A DNA stretch of 64,000 nucleotides, from the NCBI RefSeq assembly GCF_017654505.1, contig NC_054548.1, positions 34,237,774 to 34,301,773 on the forward strand, given 5' to 3'. Source of the stretch: Polyodon spathula (lineage: Eukaryota > Chordata > Actinopteri > Acipenseriformes > Polyodontidae). This document shows positions 1 through 10,910 of this stretch, one piece after another. The translations under genes and the position numbers were made by a program. The notes below the pieces were generated by a model. That model was not told the origin of the DNA and did no database searches. It worked only from the letters and a program-made list of their open reading frames with translations. Each line of letters begins with the position of its first letter. The stretch's first letter is position 1.

Positions 1-52
<52 letters not shown>
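1..52. repeat. (TA)n microsatellite
   Basis: Uninterrupted TA dinucleotides run from the window edge and grade into short GATA-like and CA motifs. The array may extend beyond the window. Confidence 0.95.
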
Positions 53-53
<1 letters not shown>

Positions 54-1880
54 TATAGATATATAGATACACACACACAAACAATTTCAGACAACTAATA
101 CCATGCTTTTTATGAAATATCAAATATAAATAAGTCAATTGAGTATAAGTTAATACATTAGTGCTTAAACAGATTTGTGATAATTAAAACAAAATGGTTT
201 ATTATTGTGTATTATTAGATGTATTAGTAGAAGCATTAGACATAATGCTTATAGTAATTCAACGAACAATAACAAAAACATAAGTGGAACTCTGAACTTT
301 GTACCCTACTCTTAAACTGTGCGGCTTCTCATTCTTCTTCAAGGATCTGAAACAGCGGGCCCTTATACTGATTTCTGCTCTCACCTTCTCTTTATTTGAC
401 ACTACCAACACATAGCAGAAAAAAATAATTGAATACATTTGGAGTATATTTTGCACATACACATGCTTCATCAGTTCATTACTCACGCTAGTATTAATGT
501 ATAAAATTTGAACTTTTTGTATTATAAATATGATGTACTTTTAAAACATCAAAACTTGTCTCAAAAGGGGATGCAAAATTCATAATTTCTTTCAAGAGTC
601 AGCATGTGAAGTATAGAAATATTTTTGTTTTGAGGTGGCTGATGGAACAGTAAAACAATATAATACTGTACAATATGGATACTGTGAAGCAAAGCACCAC
701 TAAGTTAAAGTAAGTTATTGCTTTGCACATGTAAATATCAGTTTAACATCTGTATTGATTGTGTTATTATATTTCTGTTTTGGAAAACTTTGATATTATC
801 GATACCAAAATTCATGCACAATATCGATATACAATTTTCATTTCGTTGCCCAGCCCGAATTTATTATTACTATTATTATTACACAGTGACTTCAAAATGG
901 CCTTTTGTAGTCTTTGTTGCTCTTGCTCAATCTGCTTTGGCTGCAGCCGATGTATTTGGTGGCATTTTGAAGCAGTAATTGGTTATTGTGCAATCTTTTG
1001 TAACAAATTCAAGCTTGACTGAATTTTGTAACTGTAAATTTTATATTTTATGACATCTTATTTTTTGGTTAAGTGAACAATTTAAGTTGTACTGCTAAAA
1101 ATAAGCATTTAACGAATGTTGTTGTAGTTGACATGTGTATAAAAAACAATTCTACTGTACATTATAGGTAGTATAATAAGTTATAATATGCAATGTTTGA
1201 CAGCAAGTGGCTGTAAAAGTTAATGTCACAGTATATATTTTTACTAGTTAAAATGCAAAATGTTATTTTTGTGTGATGTATAAATTCCTCTTAAGCAGAC
1301 AATATAATGCTAAGTTATTCTTTGTATTCATTTTCTGAAGTAAATGCAACAACAATACCTGTTCATTTTTGTCATAAATCCAACATGCAAACGATATGTG
1401 CAATTTTTTTTAACGTCTATAATTATAAAACAGTTTAAATATAGGTCATGTGTCTTGTTCTAGTAGTTTACAATAGCTTACCTGCATCGGCATCTGCCGA
1501 TATGGGTAGATAACCATCGGCTATCAGTATCAGCCAAGAAAATCTTTATTGGTGCACCCCTAGCAGAAACACTTCTGTGTATAGTCAAATAACTGTGTGT
1601 TCTCCCTCAGGTTGCACAGGCTCCCTTAACTGTTACGAAAATGCAAGTTATTCGAAGTAGCAGTCGATAAGTCCGGGTGTCAGGAGAAATGACAATCATA
1701 ATACTACGTCAGCCACAGAGTTAAAAACTCCTTAGAATATCACTGTATAATCTGTATAGAACAAATTGTGGTTAGAGGTTTTCAGTGTTTTATCATTGAC
1801 ATTCTGGCTGCATTATCTACACTTTCAGGGAAATTATAAGTGTAGTTACTGCTAACGTGTTTCAATGGGGATGTGAGTTC
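53..1880. other. AT-rich non-coding sequence
   Basis: No supported gene. The reading frames are short and lack family motifs. Near 1545-1562 the text ggtgcacccctag resembles the outer end of many hAT-type non-autonomous elements, with a purine/pyrimidine-rich stretch of CGGC motifs before it. I found no matching partner end upstream, so no element is called. Confidence 0.5.
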
Positions 1881-1885
1881 CCTTT

Positions 1886-2045
1886 CAATGGGATGACAAC
1901 CATTACCGAATAAGAAGAGCCCTCTTTTACCACCAATCACTGAGCATATATAAAAAAGCTGCCCCTTCAGGGCCCTGCTGTGAGGAGGAAGTCCCTCCCA
2001 CCTCCTGCTGAAGAGGGACGTCCTCACAGTAGCATATCGTCATTT
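1886..2045 (+). repeat. Left inverted terminal repeat of the DIRS element
   Basis: The segment from the sequence atgacaaccattacc to the AGTAGCATATC motif recurs in reverse complement at about 6015-6175 with modest divergence. It includes an ACTGAGCATATATAAAAAAG motif with a TATA-like core, probably the promoter of the element. Confidence 0.85.
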
Positions 2046-2295
2046 TCTCTCTCACTTGACTAAGACAGGTCACAGATTGTCTTGTGCTTTCTTTGTCCAA
2101 ATTTGGCTGATTTGTTGGTTTTTAAACAAATTACTTTGTACATGGTAATACTACGCTTTCGAGCGTTAATTGAGAGTGGGCCTGCTTTATTCTCGCGTCA
2201 TTTTACTGACTAGAGCTGGTTTTGAGCCCTCTTTGAGATTAGCGAGCAGCCATTACTCTCTGTTCCACTACTTGGTGTAGTTTTTCGACCGTGTT

Positions 2296-3576
2296 TTGAG
2301 ATGTTGTGGTGCAACGCCGATTTACTCGGCCTCAGCTACTTACAGATCGGGCCTACGTGTGCCTCCCAAGCCTCAGGCTTTCCTAAGCAAGGCTGCACTT
2401 ACCCCGCCTGCCACGGTGACCAGGGACACTCACCCTCTCCGCCACTGGTGCAGAAGCACAGCTATGCATCCATTGAGGCGAGATGGTCACCGCCCAGACG
2501 ACACTGCTCAAGGGGACGTTCCCCAGGAGGTAGGCGGTCACCCAGGAGGTACCGCTGTCCTTCCCCATGGAGGTATAGACGCTCTCCGTCGGGGTCACCA
2601 CAGAAACGCCATAGCTCGGCTGAGCGGCGTTTCCAGGAATTGGTGGAGACAGTGAGGGCTCAGCAAACCATGCTGGAGATCCTGTTAAAGTCTCAGGGCA
2701 AACTGGGCAGCCCCAACCACCCCAGTCCCGATCTCCATCTCCGGCACACAGACCTCCGAGTCAACCAGAGCTGCCAATGCTATGGCCATACTGGTCTTGT
2801 ACCAGACACAGCTGGCTGAGAGGCTGCAGGAGAGGGCAACTGAGATGGACACAGGGGAACTGTCAGCGGTAACGAGCAATGACCGACCTAATGGGGGAGT
2901 TAGGTCAGGCATCAGGAGGTCTCTAGTAGCACTGGTAGCCACCAGAACACACCTGTGGCTAACTCAGGCCAAGGTGGTAGAGACCGAGAAGGTGGCGTTA
3001 TTGCATACCCCCATTACACTGGGGCAAACGCTTGGGGCGTTCATTGCAACGGAGGTCGCTTCCAAATTTCGCGCCTTCCAGCTTACCGACAGCACCCAGG
3101 GTGGCCTTCACAGCCTACAGGGGCAATTGGGTCTGAACGCCGCCCTCCACCGCAGAACAAACAAGCAGGGAGAGGAAGAGTTGGAGGCAAGGGACCACCG
3201 CCGGCCAGGGGTAACCGGTTCTCTGGCTGGAGACCGAGGCTGGGGCCTAAGAAAGACCCGCCTCCTCCCAAGCCCAAGGGAGACTGCCGCTGAGGGGCCC
3301 TGGCTGCCACCAACCCCCCCCCACAACCAGACTGACCCAAGGAAACGACCCATGGCAAGGCTGCACCCAGGACTCCTGGGTGCGATCGACAATGGAACAC
3401 GGATACGCTTTACAATTCTGCTTAGGTCCGCCACCCTTCAAGGGTGTGCTCCTCACCACAGTCGAACCAGCAAGCACGACACTCCTTCACAGCAGATCAC
3501 CAATCTTAAACAGAAGAACGCTGTGCACTTGGTAAACCCAAGCGATGTCCTCAGCGGCTTTTACTCCAGGTACTAA
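2296..3576 (+). pseudogene. DIRS gag-like region, frameshifted
   Basis: Two or three overlapping frames together cover the region. It aligns by eye with the 388-residue frame of the minus-strand DIRS copy (56322-55156), sharing segments such as ETVRAQQTMLEILLKSQ, AILVLYQTQLAERLQE and a basic Pro/Arg-rich C-terminus. The first part is rich in Arg, Ser and Pro, as in nucleic-acid-binding gag proteins. No zinc knuckle is visible. Several frame changes and a shortened middle show that it is dead. The function assigned rests on position upstream of reverse transcriptase, not on a recognised domain. Confidence 0.6.
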
Positions 3577-4250
3577 CTGGTGCCCAAGAGGGACAGACCT
3601 ATTCTGGACCTCAGGGTCCTCAACTTGTTCCTCAAACAAAGGAAGTTCAACATGTTGACAGCACAGCGTATCCTCCAGTTCGTCCAGCCGGGCAACTGGT
3701 TCACATTGATCGAACTGCAAGACTCCTACTTTTCCTAATCTGTCCTGCGCACAGAAAGTAACTGCACTTCACCTTTCAAGGCAACGCACAAATTCTGTGT
3801 GCTGCCATTTGGCCTCTCGCTGGCGCCTCACACATTTTCTGAGTGCATGGATGCAGCACTGGCTCCACTCAGGCTGCGGGGTATTCGGATCCTGAACTAT
3901 CTGGATGATTGGCTAGTTTGCGCACATTCCATATCACGTGCCTAGGCACACACAAAGCAGGTCATAGATCATGTGACAAAGCTAAGGCTCTCTATACATC
4001 AACAGAATTGCAATGTACCGTCTCAGTCCACAGTGTTCCTGGGCATCAAACTGAACTCTGTGAGCATGCTTGCTTCACTGTCGGAAGACAGGATTTGGTC
4101 ATTGGCTCTTCTACAGGTCAGAATATGGCAGCCACCTTGAGAATCCTTCCACAAGGGCTGCTGAGAATGCGCCTGCTTCAAGCCTGGGTAAAGATGCTCA
4201 AGATGCACCCAGTCCGATATCAGTATCGGCTGGTGCGAGTGTCCAGACAA
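3577..4250 (+). pseudogene. DIRS reverse transcriptase fragment
   Basis: The frame beginning PILDLRVLNLFLKQRKFNML matches the N-terminal fingers of DIRS reverse transcriptases. The catalytic box reads NYLDDWLVC with the YLDD codons at 3898-3909. The domain is broken by stops, one soon after the first catalytic region near 3736, and by a shift after the YLDD box. Reverse transcription of the element RNA would have been its role. Confidence 0.8.
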
Positions 4251-5152
4251 TGCTGGAAGACACTGGAGTGGTGCTCCGTCCCGGCAATCTGCACCTCGGA
4301 TCTCCCCTCAGATCCCCTTACAGAAGGGAAGTGGTCACTACAGACGTCTCCAGCCTGGGCTGGGGAGCAGTCAGGAATGGGAGAGGAATAAGAGAAGGGA
4401 CATCTACATTCAGTAGAATACATTGGCAGCAAGCGCACATAAATGCGCAAGAGCTGCAAGCAGTGAACCTGCCGTTATCTCATTTTCGCCAGCATTTAGC
4501 GCACAGACGTGTGTTGGTCCGGACGGACAATACTACAGTAGTAGCCTACATAAATCACCAGGACGGCCTGCACGCATCAGGCCTTCACCACGCAGCACAC
4601 AGACTCCTGTCCTGGACACACAGAAACTTGCATTCCATCAGGGCGGTTCACCTCCCGGGTGTGGACAACAAAACAGCAGACCTCCTGTCCAGAAGAGCTC
4701 CAGACAGCTCGGAGTGGAGGCTGCACCCTCAAGTGGTAAAACAGATTTTGGAGAGAGACAGGGGCCCCCTGGGAGTAGACATGCTATCCCACCCCTGGTC
4801 ACAGGGGCTCTTCTATGCGTTCCCTCCGCTACCATTACTACACCTGACATTAGAGAGGATCATGGTGGAGAGAGCACAGGTTTTTCTGGTTGCACTCAGA
4901 TGGCCGAGGCACCCCTGGTTTGCTCTCCTCTTCAACATGTTATCAGGTCAACCATGTCAACTCCTGCTGCGCAAGGACAGTCTGCTAGGGCACCGAACAC
5001 TAGAGCCCAGTACTCATACAACTGGAAAGTTTTCCATGACTGGTGCATTGCCGAAGGTCACGATCCTGTCAAAATTGACTCTGTGTCCCCTGGGGCACAT
5101 TTCCTGGCGGTGCAATTTCTTAAAGGGGCTCGGATGCTTCGTCCTCCCATGA
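4250..5152 (+). pseudogene. DIRS RNase H domain and following region
   Basis: The open frame contains the RNase H signature residues in order: an Asp in TTDVSSLGWGAV, a Glu in INAQELQAV and an Asp in RTDNTTVVAYINHQDG, followed by HLPGVDNKTADLLSR. This is the RNase H arrangement of DIRS-type pol. After it comes the segment PLGVDMLSHPWSQGLFYAFP that in DIRS elements links RNase H to the recombinase. This is the best preserved coding part of this copy. Confidence 0.85.
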
Positions 5153-5820
5153 AAAGTATGGTCCCCAAGTGGAATCTAGAACTGGTACTGCGGGTCCTTA
5201 CAGGTCCCCCATTTGAGCCCATGGCGTCAGCAGAACTGTGCCATTTCCTTAAAGGTGGCATTTTTAGTAGCCATTATGTCTGCCAGACGAGTAAGTGAGC
5301 TTCATGCGCTGTCCATCGATGGATGACACATGTATGACTTGCGGGTAACATTAAGAACAAATCCAGCCTTTTTGCCAAAGGTGGATCTTCATTCCATATT
5401 AACCAACCAGTGGTTTTGGAAACTTTCAGACCTCCCCCGCACAAGTCAAAGGATGACCATAGACAGCACAGGCTTTGCCCAGTTCGGGCTCTGCGCTGTT
5501 ACATGGATAGGACAGCGTCCTGGAGACAGTCCAACCAGCTGTTTATCTGCTACGGGCCTGCTGGGTGGCAGATGCTATACACTTGGCGTATGAACAGATG
5601 GACTACCCCTTACCGGAGGACATTACGGCCCATTTTACCAGGGGCCAGGAAACTTTGTGGGCTTTGCTTCATGGCGACTCCTTGGATGAGCTCTGCAATG
5701 CTGCTACTTGGACAGGTAGTCAGACATTTGCACGTTTCTACATCCTTGATGTTGCAAACCGAGCGAGACCCTCAATGGGCTCTAGAGTGTTGCAGGTGGC
5801 ATGCCCTTAGGCGTCATGTG
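4975..5820 (+). pseudogene. DIRS tyrosine recombinase, inactivated
   Basis: An N-terminal core-binding domain (NTRAQYSYNWKVFHDWCIAE) is followed by the catalytic domain in shifted frames. The first catalytic Arg region reads SARRVSELHALSIDG, then a stop. The C-terminal box reads TGSQTFARFYILDV, where the His of the usual H-x-x-R box of this family appears as Gln, while Arg and Tyr remain. Parts of the N-terminal domain seen in the minus-strand copy, between DPVK and DSVSPGAHF, are deleted. This enzyme would integrate the cDNA circle; it cannot be functional here. Confidence 0.8.
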
Positions 5821-6014
5821 GGCTCTGAGGCTATCACAGTGAGGCTGTACTATCGGTAATCTGGAGCCATGACAGCTTTGGTACAGCGTCCCATTCGGTA
5901 ATGGTTGTCATTCCATTGAAAAGGAACGTTATTACCATAACCCTGGTTCCCTGAAAAAGAATGACAACCATTACCCTTTGAGGTCGTGTCCCCAGCTGAC
6001 CTCTGGTTTCGAAA

Positions 6015-6175
6015 GAAAATGGTGATATGCTACTGTGAGGATGTCCCTCTTCAGCAGGAGGTAGGAGGTACTACCTCCTCACAGCAGGGCTGATAGGGCA
6101 GCTTTTTTACATATGCTCAGTGATTGGCGGTCAGAGAGGGCTCTTCCCATTCGATAATAGTTGTCATTCTTTTTC
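6015..6175 (-). repeat. Right inverted terminal repeat of the DIRS element
   Basis: Reverse complement of the left repeat at 1886-2045, including the GCATATC, AAGAGGGAC and ACTGAGCATAT motifs. Immediately inside it is the GGTAATGGTTGTCATT palindromic region. Confidence 0.85.
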
Positions 6176-6379
6176 AGAAAACCAGGGTTATGGTAATAAC
6201 CTAACGTTATGTCTACTGGTGCCCTTTTCAGAAATCCTGGTGTCAGCTTTTATCACCAAAAAAAAAATGAAAATCAAGTCTTGTTTTTGGTTTTTCATAG
6301 GCTCACACCATTTTTTTTTATTTATTTAGATGTATACCTTGCTTTCACTGTGCTTTTAACTTTAACAGTTAATGAGGTT

Positions 6380-8005
6380 ATTATTATTTGTTTATTTCTT
6401 AGTAGACATCCTTATCCAGAGTGACTTGCTGTTGTTAAAAAGTATCAAATTACAAAATATCACAATAGGAGTTAAAAAATACTATAAAATCAGTAGTAAG
6501 TAAGAGCAAATGCAATAAATGGTAAGAACGATTTCAAATAAGCGCAATTACAAAAAAAAAATGTGAATATGGTCATTTTTAAGAGTAAAATCAAGTACAA
6601 GATACAAATAATATAATTGTGAGCAGTAGTAGAATACAGCAATGTGTGGAGTGGTTAAGTGCAAATACAAGATGATGCAAGTACTGGTACAATTGGGTGC
6701 CATATAGTCCAGTATAGTCAAGAGTTGTGAGGTTTACAGATGCTGACTGAACAGGTGTGTCTTGAAGAGACTTCAAAACGTGGTCAGGGACGGAGCAGTC
6801 CTGATATCCGTGGGTAGGTCATCCCACCACTGCGGGGCAAGGGTGGAGAAGGCGCAGGCTCTGGAGGCGGTGGAGCGGAGGAGGCTTACTACTAATCTAG
6901 CATTGGCAGATGAGTAGAGGGGATGAAGGAAGTGTAGGGAGAAATAACAGTCTGGAAGAAGGAGGGGGCAGAAAAGTAGAGACAGCAATATGCAAGAACA
7001 AGAGTTTTGAACTGGATGCGAGCGGCAATAGGGAGCCAGTGGAGGGAACGGAACAGAGGAGTAGTGTGGGAGAAACAAGGAAGGCTGGAGTGGATGGATA
7101 ATGGAAGAAGCGAGGCTGGCCAGGAGGGAGTTGCAGTAATCAAGGCGGGACAGTACCCGGGCCCAAATTAGGAACTGTGTGGAGTAGTGAAAGGAGCGAA
7201 TTCTGCGTATGTTGCTGAATAAAAATGCGACAAGACTGTGCCAGAGTAGAGGTGCTGAGAGTAGGAGAGAGAGGGTTCGAGTGTGCCACAGAGGTTGGTG
7301 GTGGATGAGGAGGGAGAGAGGGTGGTAGATTGAAGAGGAATAGAGATAGAGAGATCAGTGTTGGGGAAGGAAGACGTGATCTGATTTAAAGAGGTTGAGT
7401 TTAAGATGATGCGATTGCATCCAGGGGGAGATGGCTGATAGACAGGGAGGAGATGTGGGAGTCAGAGGGGGGAAAGTAGAGGAAAATTTGGGCATCATCA
7501 GCATAGAAGTTATACAATATGTCATGCGAGGAGATGAGGGGACCCAGTGACCGAGTGTAGACAGAAAACAGGAAAGGTCCCAGGACTGAGCCTTGGGGGG
7601 TGCCTGTAGAAAGAGAGCAAGAGGCAGAGTGTGATCAATGCCAGGACTCCTGGTACATGCAATCAGATAGGTTGGGGGAGAACCAGAAAAGAGCAGTGCC
7701 GGAGATTCCCAGGTCAGTGAGGGAGGACAGGAGAATAGAGTGGTCGACTGTATCAAAGGCAGCAGAGAGGTCAAGGAGAATTAGGACAGAGGAGAGGGAG
7801 GAGGCACTGGCAGAGGGTAGAGAGTTAATGATGGAGAGAAGAGCAGTTTCAATGGCGTGTGCTTGGCGAAAACTGGATTGGAGGGGGTCAAGCGGAGAAT
7901 GTTTTGACAGGAAAGCAGGGAGTTGGCAATGTAATGCTCGCTCAGTGGTTTTAGAGAGGAAAGGGAGAAGGGAGACATAGAGTAACAAAATAAAAAATAA
8001 AACAA
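6380..8005 (-). mobile_element. L2-like LINE, 5'-truncated
   Basis: Read on the minus strand, frames from about 7988 down contain the reverse-transcriptase motifs of L2/CR1-group LINEs: LDLSAAFDTVDHSILLSSL, then a FYADD catalytic box near 7490-7510, then an ASRACAFSTLAPQWWDDLP segment that is typical of the C-terminus, near 6840. The 3' end near 6390-6430 carries the gtcactctggataagg-type tail common to fish L2 elements, followed by a run of ATT-like repeats. Several frameshifts and the missing endonuclease domain mark it as a dead 5'-truncated copy. Confidence 0.8.
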
Positions 8006-9087
8006 TTCAACCTTGTGGTTCTCTAAAACTACCAGGTTAGTTAAAATGAAAATAACCAGACATGTAAATCCTATTTGTGTGACGTGCCTTTTGCTATTTT
8101 TGTTTTAAGGTTTTAACCTGTTTTCTTAAAAAAATGTTTTAATAAAAATGCGCAAAGACAGTCGTATGCACAATAGTTTTTTCATAAAGGATTAGTGTAG
8201 TTCATCAGTTTTTCAATGCTAAGAATGTATTTACATAATTCTCGTGAACTTTACGCTGACGTGGTGGCAGTTTTCAATCTGAAAGTTCATTAACGCCGCG
8301 TTCTTGACCGGGACTAGTGGTTGCAAAAGTTATAAAATCTAGTGCCTGGCTTGTCTTCGAGAAGGCCTCTCAATGATATCTGTTAAACTGTACCGACCAG
8401 TGTCACAGGAAATAAATAGACATCATGGCGACACTTTATTTTAAATGTATGTTTTAAAGTTTTTAATGTTGAAATATTCATTATTAAAAGTTACAATAAG
8501 TTAAAAAAGTTCTGATAACGAATGCTACATACATAAATCATACCTTTTTAATAATAACAATTTTATAACAATTAACTAATATAATAAAAAAAATAAACTA
8601 TTATTTATTTTATTATCTATTACTACCACCATGTAATCACAGTAGTTAGCCTACATACTACCCCGATTACAGAGACGTGGTAAACTCACACACCGAGTTT
8701 AGAAAAATAACCACGCAGTAGTACAGCAAAACACAGGTGAAAGCACAGAAAAGTATGATACTGTATTGTTATTTGTCATTGTACATAAACAAAAATATTT
8801 CATTACCTGTCGAAGACTGTAAGCCCCTTTTATCATTGTTATATAGCCACGTTGTAATTAAGAAATGGAGATGGTTTAATAAAGCTAATTATAGATGAAG
8901 GAGGACAGAAATAAACGTCAAAGTATAAAGCCTACTTATATAAGTATAGATTTTGCCCTAGAACAGTGACTGAATTAACAATTATAAGTCTTGTACTTTG
9001 AAGGGGAAAAAATATGCAAGTATATGCTACAGATGATCTCTTAACAATATGATATCTATACACTATAGGCCTACTTCTGTGTATCTG
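8006..9087. other. AT-rich non-coding sequence
   Basis: No gene or clear repeat recognised. Composition is AT-rich with short homopolymers. Confidence 0.5.
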
Positions 9088-9160
9088 TGTGGCGAAGTGT
9101 CCCGCCCCTTTGTTTATTATTGTATTTGTATTATGATTTATGTGGTGGTGGTTGTTATTA

Positions 9161-9239
<79 letters not shown>

Positions 9240-9652
9240 TGTGTGTGCGGACGTACGAAAACCATTGGATATTATTATTTGATGTGTTATAATAGTCACA
9301 TGAATGGGGTTAAAATCCCCATTCATAATAACCTCGTGCAGAAGGTGACCATCTCCCGGGTTAATTTATTGATTAATTGTTGCTAATCGGGAGATGGTCA
9401 CCTATATAAAAGCCGCTCATGTAGAGTGTTCAGGGAGTAGAGAATGGGAGTTGAGAAAATAGGTAAAATAATAATTACGACAACAACAATTGCTAAGCGT
9501 CCTGGGTCTACACCAACACGATACTTATTTGTTATTGGTTATTTGTTTGGCCAACATGCCCTTTGGTTTATGACTGTTTTGTTTTGTTTAAACTGTTTGT
9601 TTATATTATTTAATAAAAGCTGAGCGCCATAGCGTCTCAGTTTGCCCCACCA
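9088..9652 (+). repeat. Probable solo LTR with internal TA microsatellite
   Basis: The segment starts TGTGGCGAAG and ends CCCCACCA. It contains a TATATAAAAG box near 9401-9410 and a TAATAAAAG polyadenylation-type signal near 9611-9619, in the order expected of an LTR on the + strand. It abuts the gypsy reverse-transcriptase fragment on its right. A clear target duplication was not found, so the exact borders are approximate. Confidence 0.6.
9169..9233. repeat. (TA)n microsatellite
   Basis: TA dinucleotide array inside the LTR-like segment. Confidence 0.95.
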
Positions 9653-10910
9653 GTAATAACCACCAATATACACTGCTGCATATTTATGATGTGGGCATAA
9701 AACCTGGTCCATCAGTCTCTGAAAGGCAGCAGGTGCACAATGTAGCCCAAACAGCATGGTTCTAAAGTGAAACAGCCCTTCTGGTGTTGAAAATGCAGTT
9801 TTCTCTCTGCGGGACGCCAATTTCCTCGACACCCAATTCCCTGCCGGTATCATAGTGAAACAGTCCAGAGATCATCTTCGCTTTTCTCAGTCGAAAAGAA
9901 GTTCAGTCTATCTAGAAGTTCGTCGACCCAAGGCATAGGGTATGCATCGAACTTGGCAATAGCGTTTACCTTCCTGAAATCTACGCAGAAGCGGTTGGTG
10001 CCATCTTTCTTGGCCACTATGACAATAGGACTGCACCACTCGCTCCTGGAAGGTTCAATCACCCCAAGCTCAAGCATATCCCATACCTCTTTGCGAATGC
10101 CACTTCGTCGACTTTCTGGGATCCGGTATGGTCTCTCTCGCACTGGTGACACCTGGTGGAGAGATAATGTCATATTCAACTAAATTAGTTCTGCCGGGCA
10201 AGTCAGAAAAAACATTGCTGAACTCCTCAATAAGCTTACACAGCTCCCATTGCTGATCTGGAACCAATTGTTCCCCCATTGAAATAATTCTTGTGCTAGG
10301 AGTCTTTGGACAGGGGCCTAAATCATCCCCTATATTGCCTGGGGCTATAAACAAGACCTCTCTTGCCTGCTAGGCCTTTAATAAATTTACATGATAAATT
10401 TCACGTTCGTTTCAGTGATCAGGTCATGTCATTTCATAATTCACCTTCTTTATAGCCTGAATCACTTCATATGGCCCCTGCCATTTAGCACATAGTTTTG
10501 ATTCTAATGAGGGAAGTAGCAGCATTACCTTGTTTCCTGGTCGAAAAGTTGAACTTGTGCATTTTTGTTGTAATGCTGCTGCTGTCGGTGCTGAGCCGAT
10601 ATAAGGTTGTCCTGGGCCAAACGACTGACCAAATCTAAACAATCTCTGAGTAGAAGCACATGCTTAGCTACATTTTTGGACAAGCTTTTGTGCTCCTCCC
10701 ACCCCTCTCCAGAATGCCACGAGGCTGTCGGCCGTACAAGAGCTCAAAAGGGGAGAACCCTGTCGAACTCTGCGGCACCTCTAGGAGATAGGGAAGAAGT
10801 GATGCCCAATGTTTTTGTTCTTGCGTTACAAATCGTCTCAGCATCGACTTCAAGGTCTGATTAAAATGTTTCACCAAACCGTCTGTCTGTGGATGATAAA
10901 CAAACATCCT
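9653..10910 (-). mobile_element. Ty3/gypsy (Gmr1-like) pol fragment, integrase before reverse transcriptase
   Basis: Reading the minus strand from 10907 downward: an integrase C-terminal catalytic piece ([33 protein letters not shown]), an integrase tail (RPGNKVMLLLP, KWQGPYEVIQAI), a linker ending FSNVFSDLPGRTNLVEYDI, then reverse transcriptase (GVIEPSRSEWCSPIVIVAKK, RFCVDFRKVNAIAKFDAYPM, TAFSTPEGLFHFRTMLFGL). Integrase therefore lies upstream of reverse transcriptase, as in the Gmr1-like subgroup of Ty3/gypsy elements described in deuterostomes. Frameshifts separate the pieces. Where the catalytic YxDD is expected the text reads YIGG, followed by the junction with the LTR-like repeat. Confidence 0.85.

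Larger units (their letters stand above)
1881..6178 (+). mobile_element. DIRS-like tyrosine-recombinase retrotransposon, decayed
   Basis: The element is bounded by inverted terminal repeats and keeps the order gag-like, reverse transcriptase, RNase H, tyrosine recombinase, all on the + strand. DIRS elements integrate with a tyrosine recombinase instead of a DDE integrase and have inverted or split repeats instead of LTRs, which is what is seen here. Near 5896-5985 lies a stretch complementary to the outer ends, in the place where DIRS elements carry their internal complementary region. At about 4.3 kb it is shorter than the related minus-strand copy at 52.2-58.2 kb and it has many frameshifts and stops, so it is inactive. 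Confidence 0.85.

Noticed and set aside
1440..1565. hAT element ending ggtgcacccctag
   Set aside because: Only one possible end was seen; no partner was found upstream.
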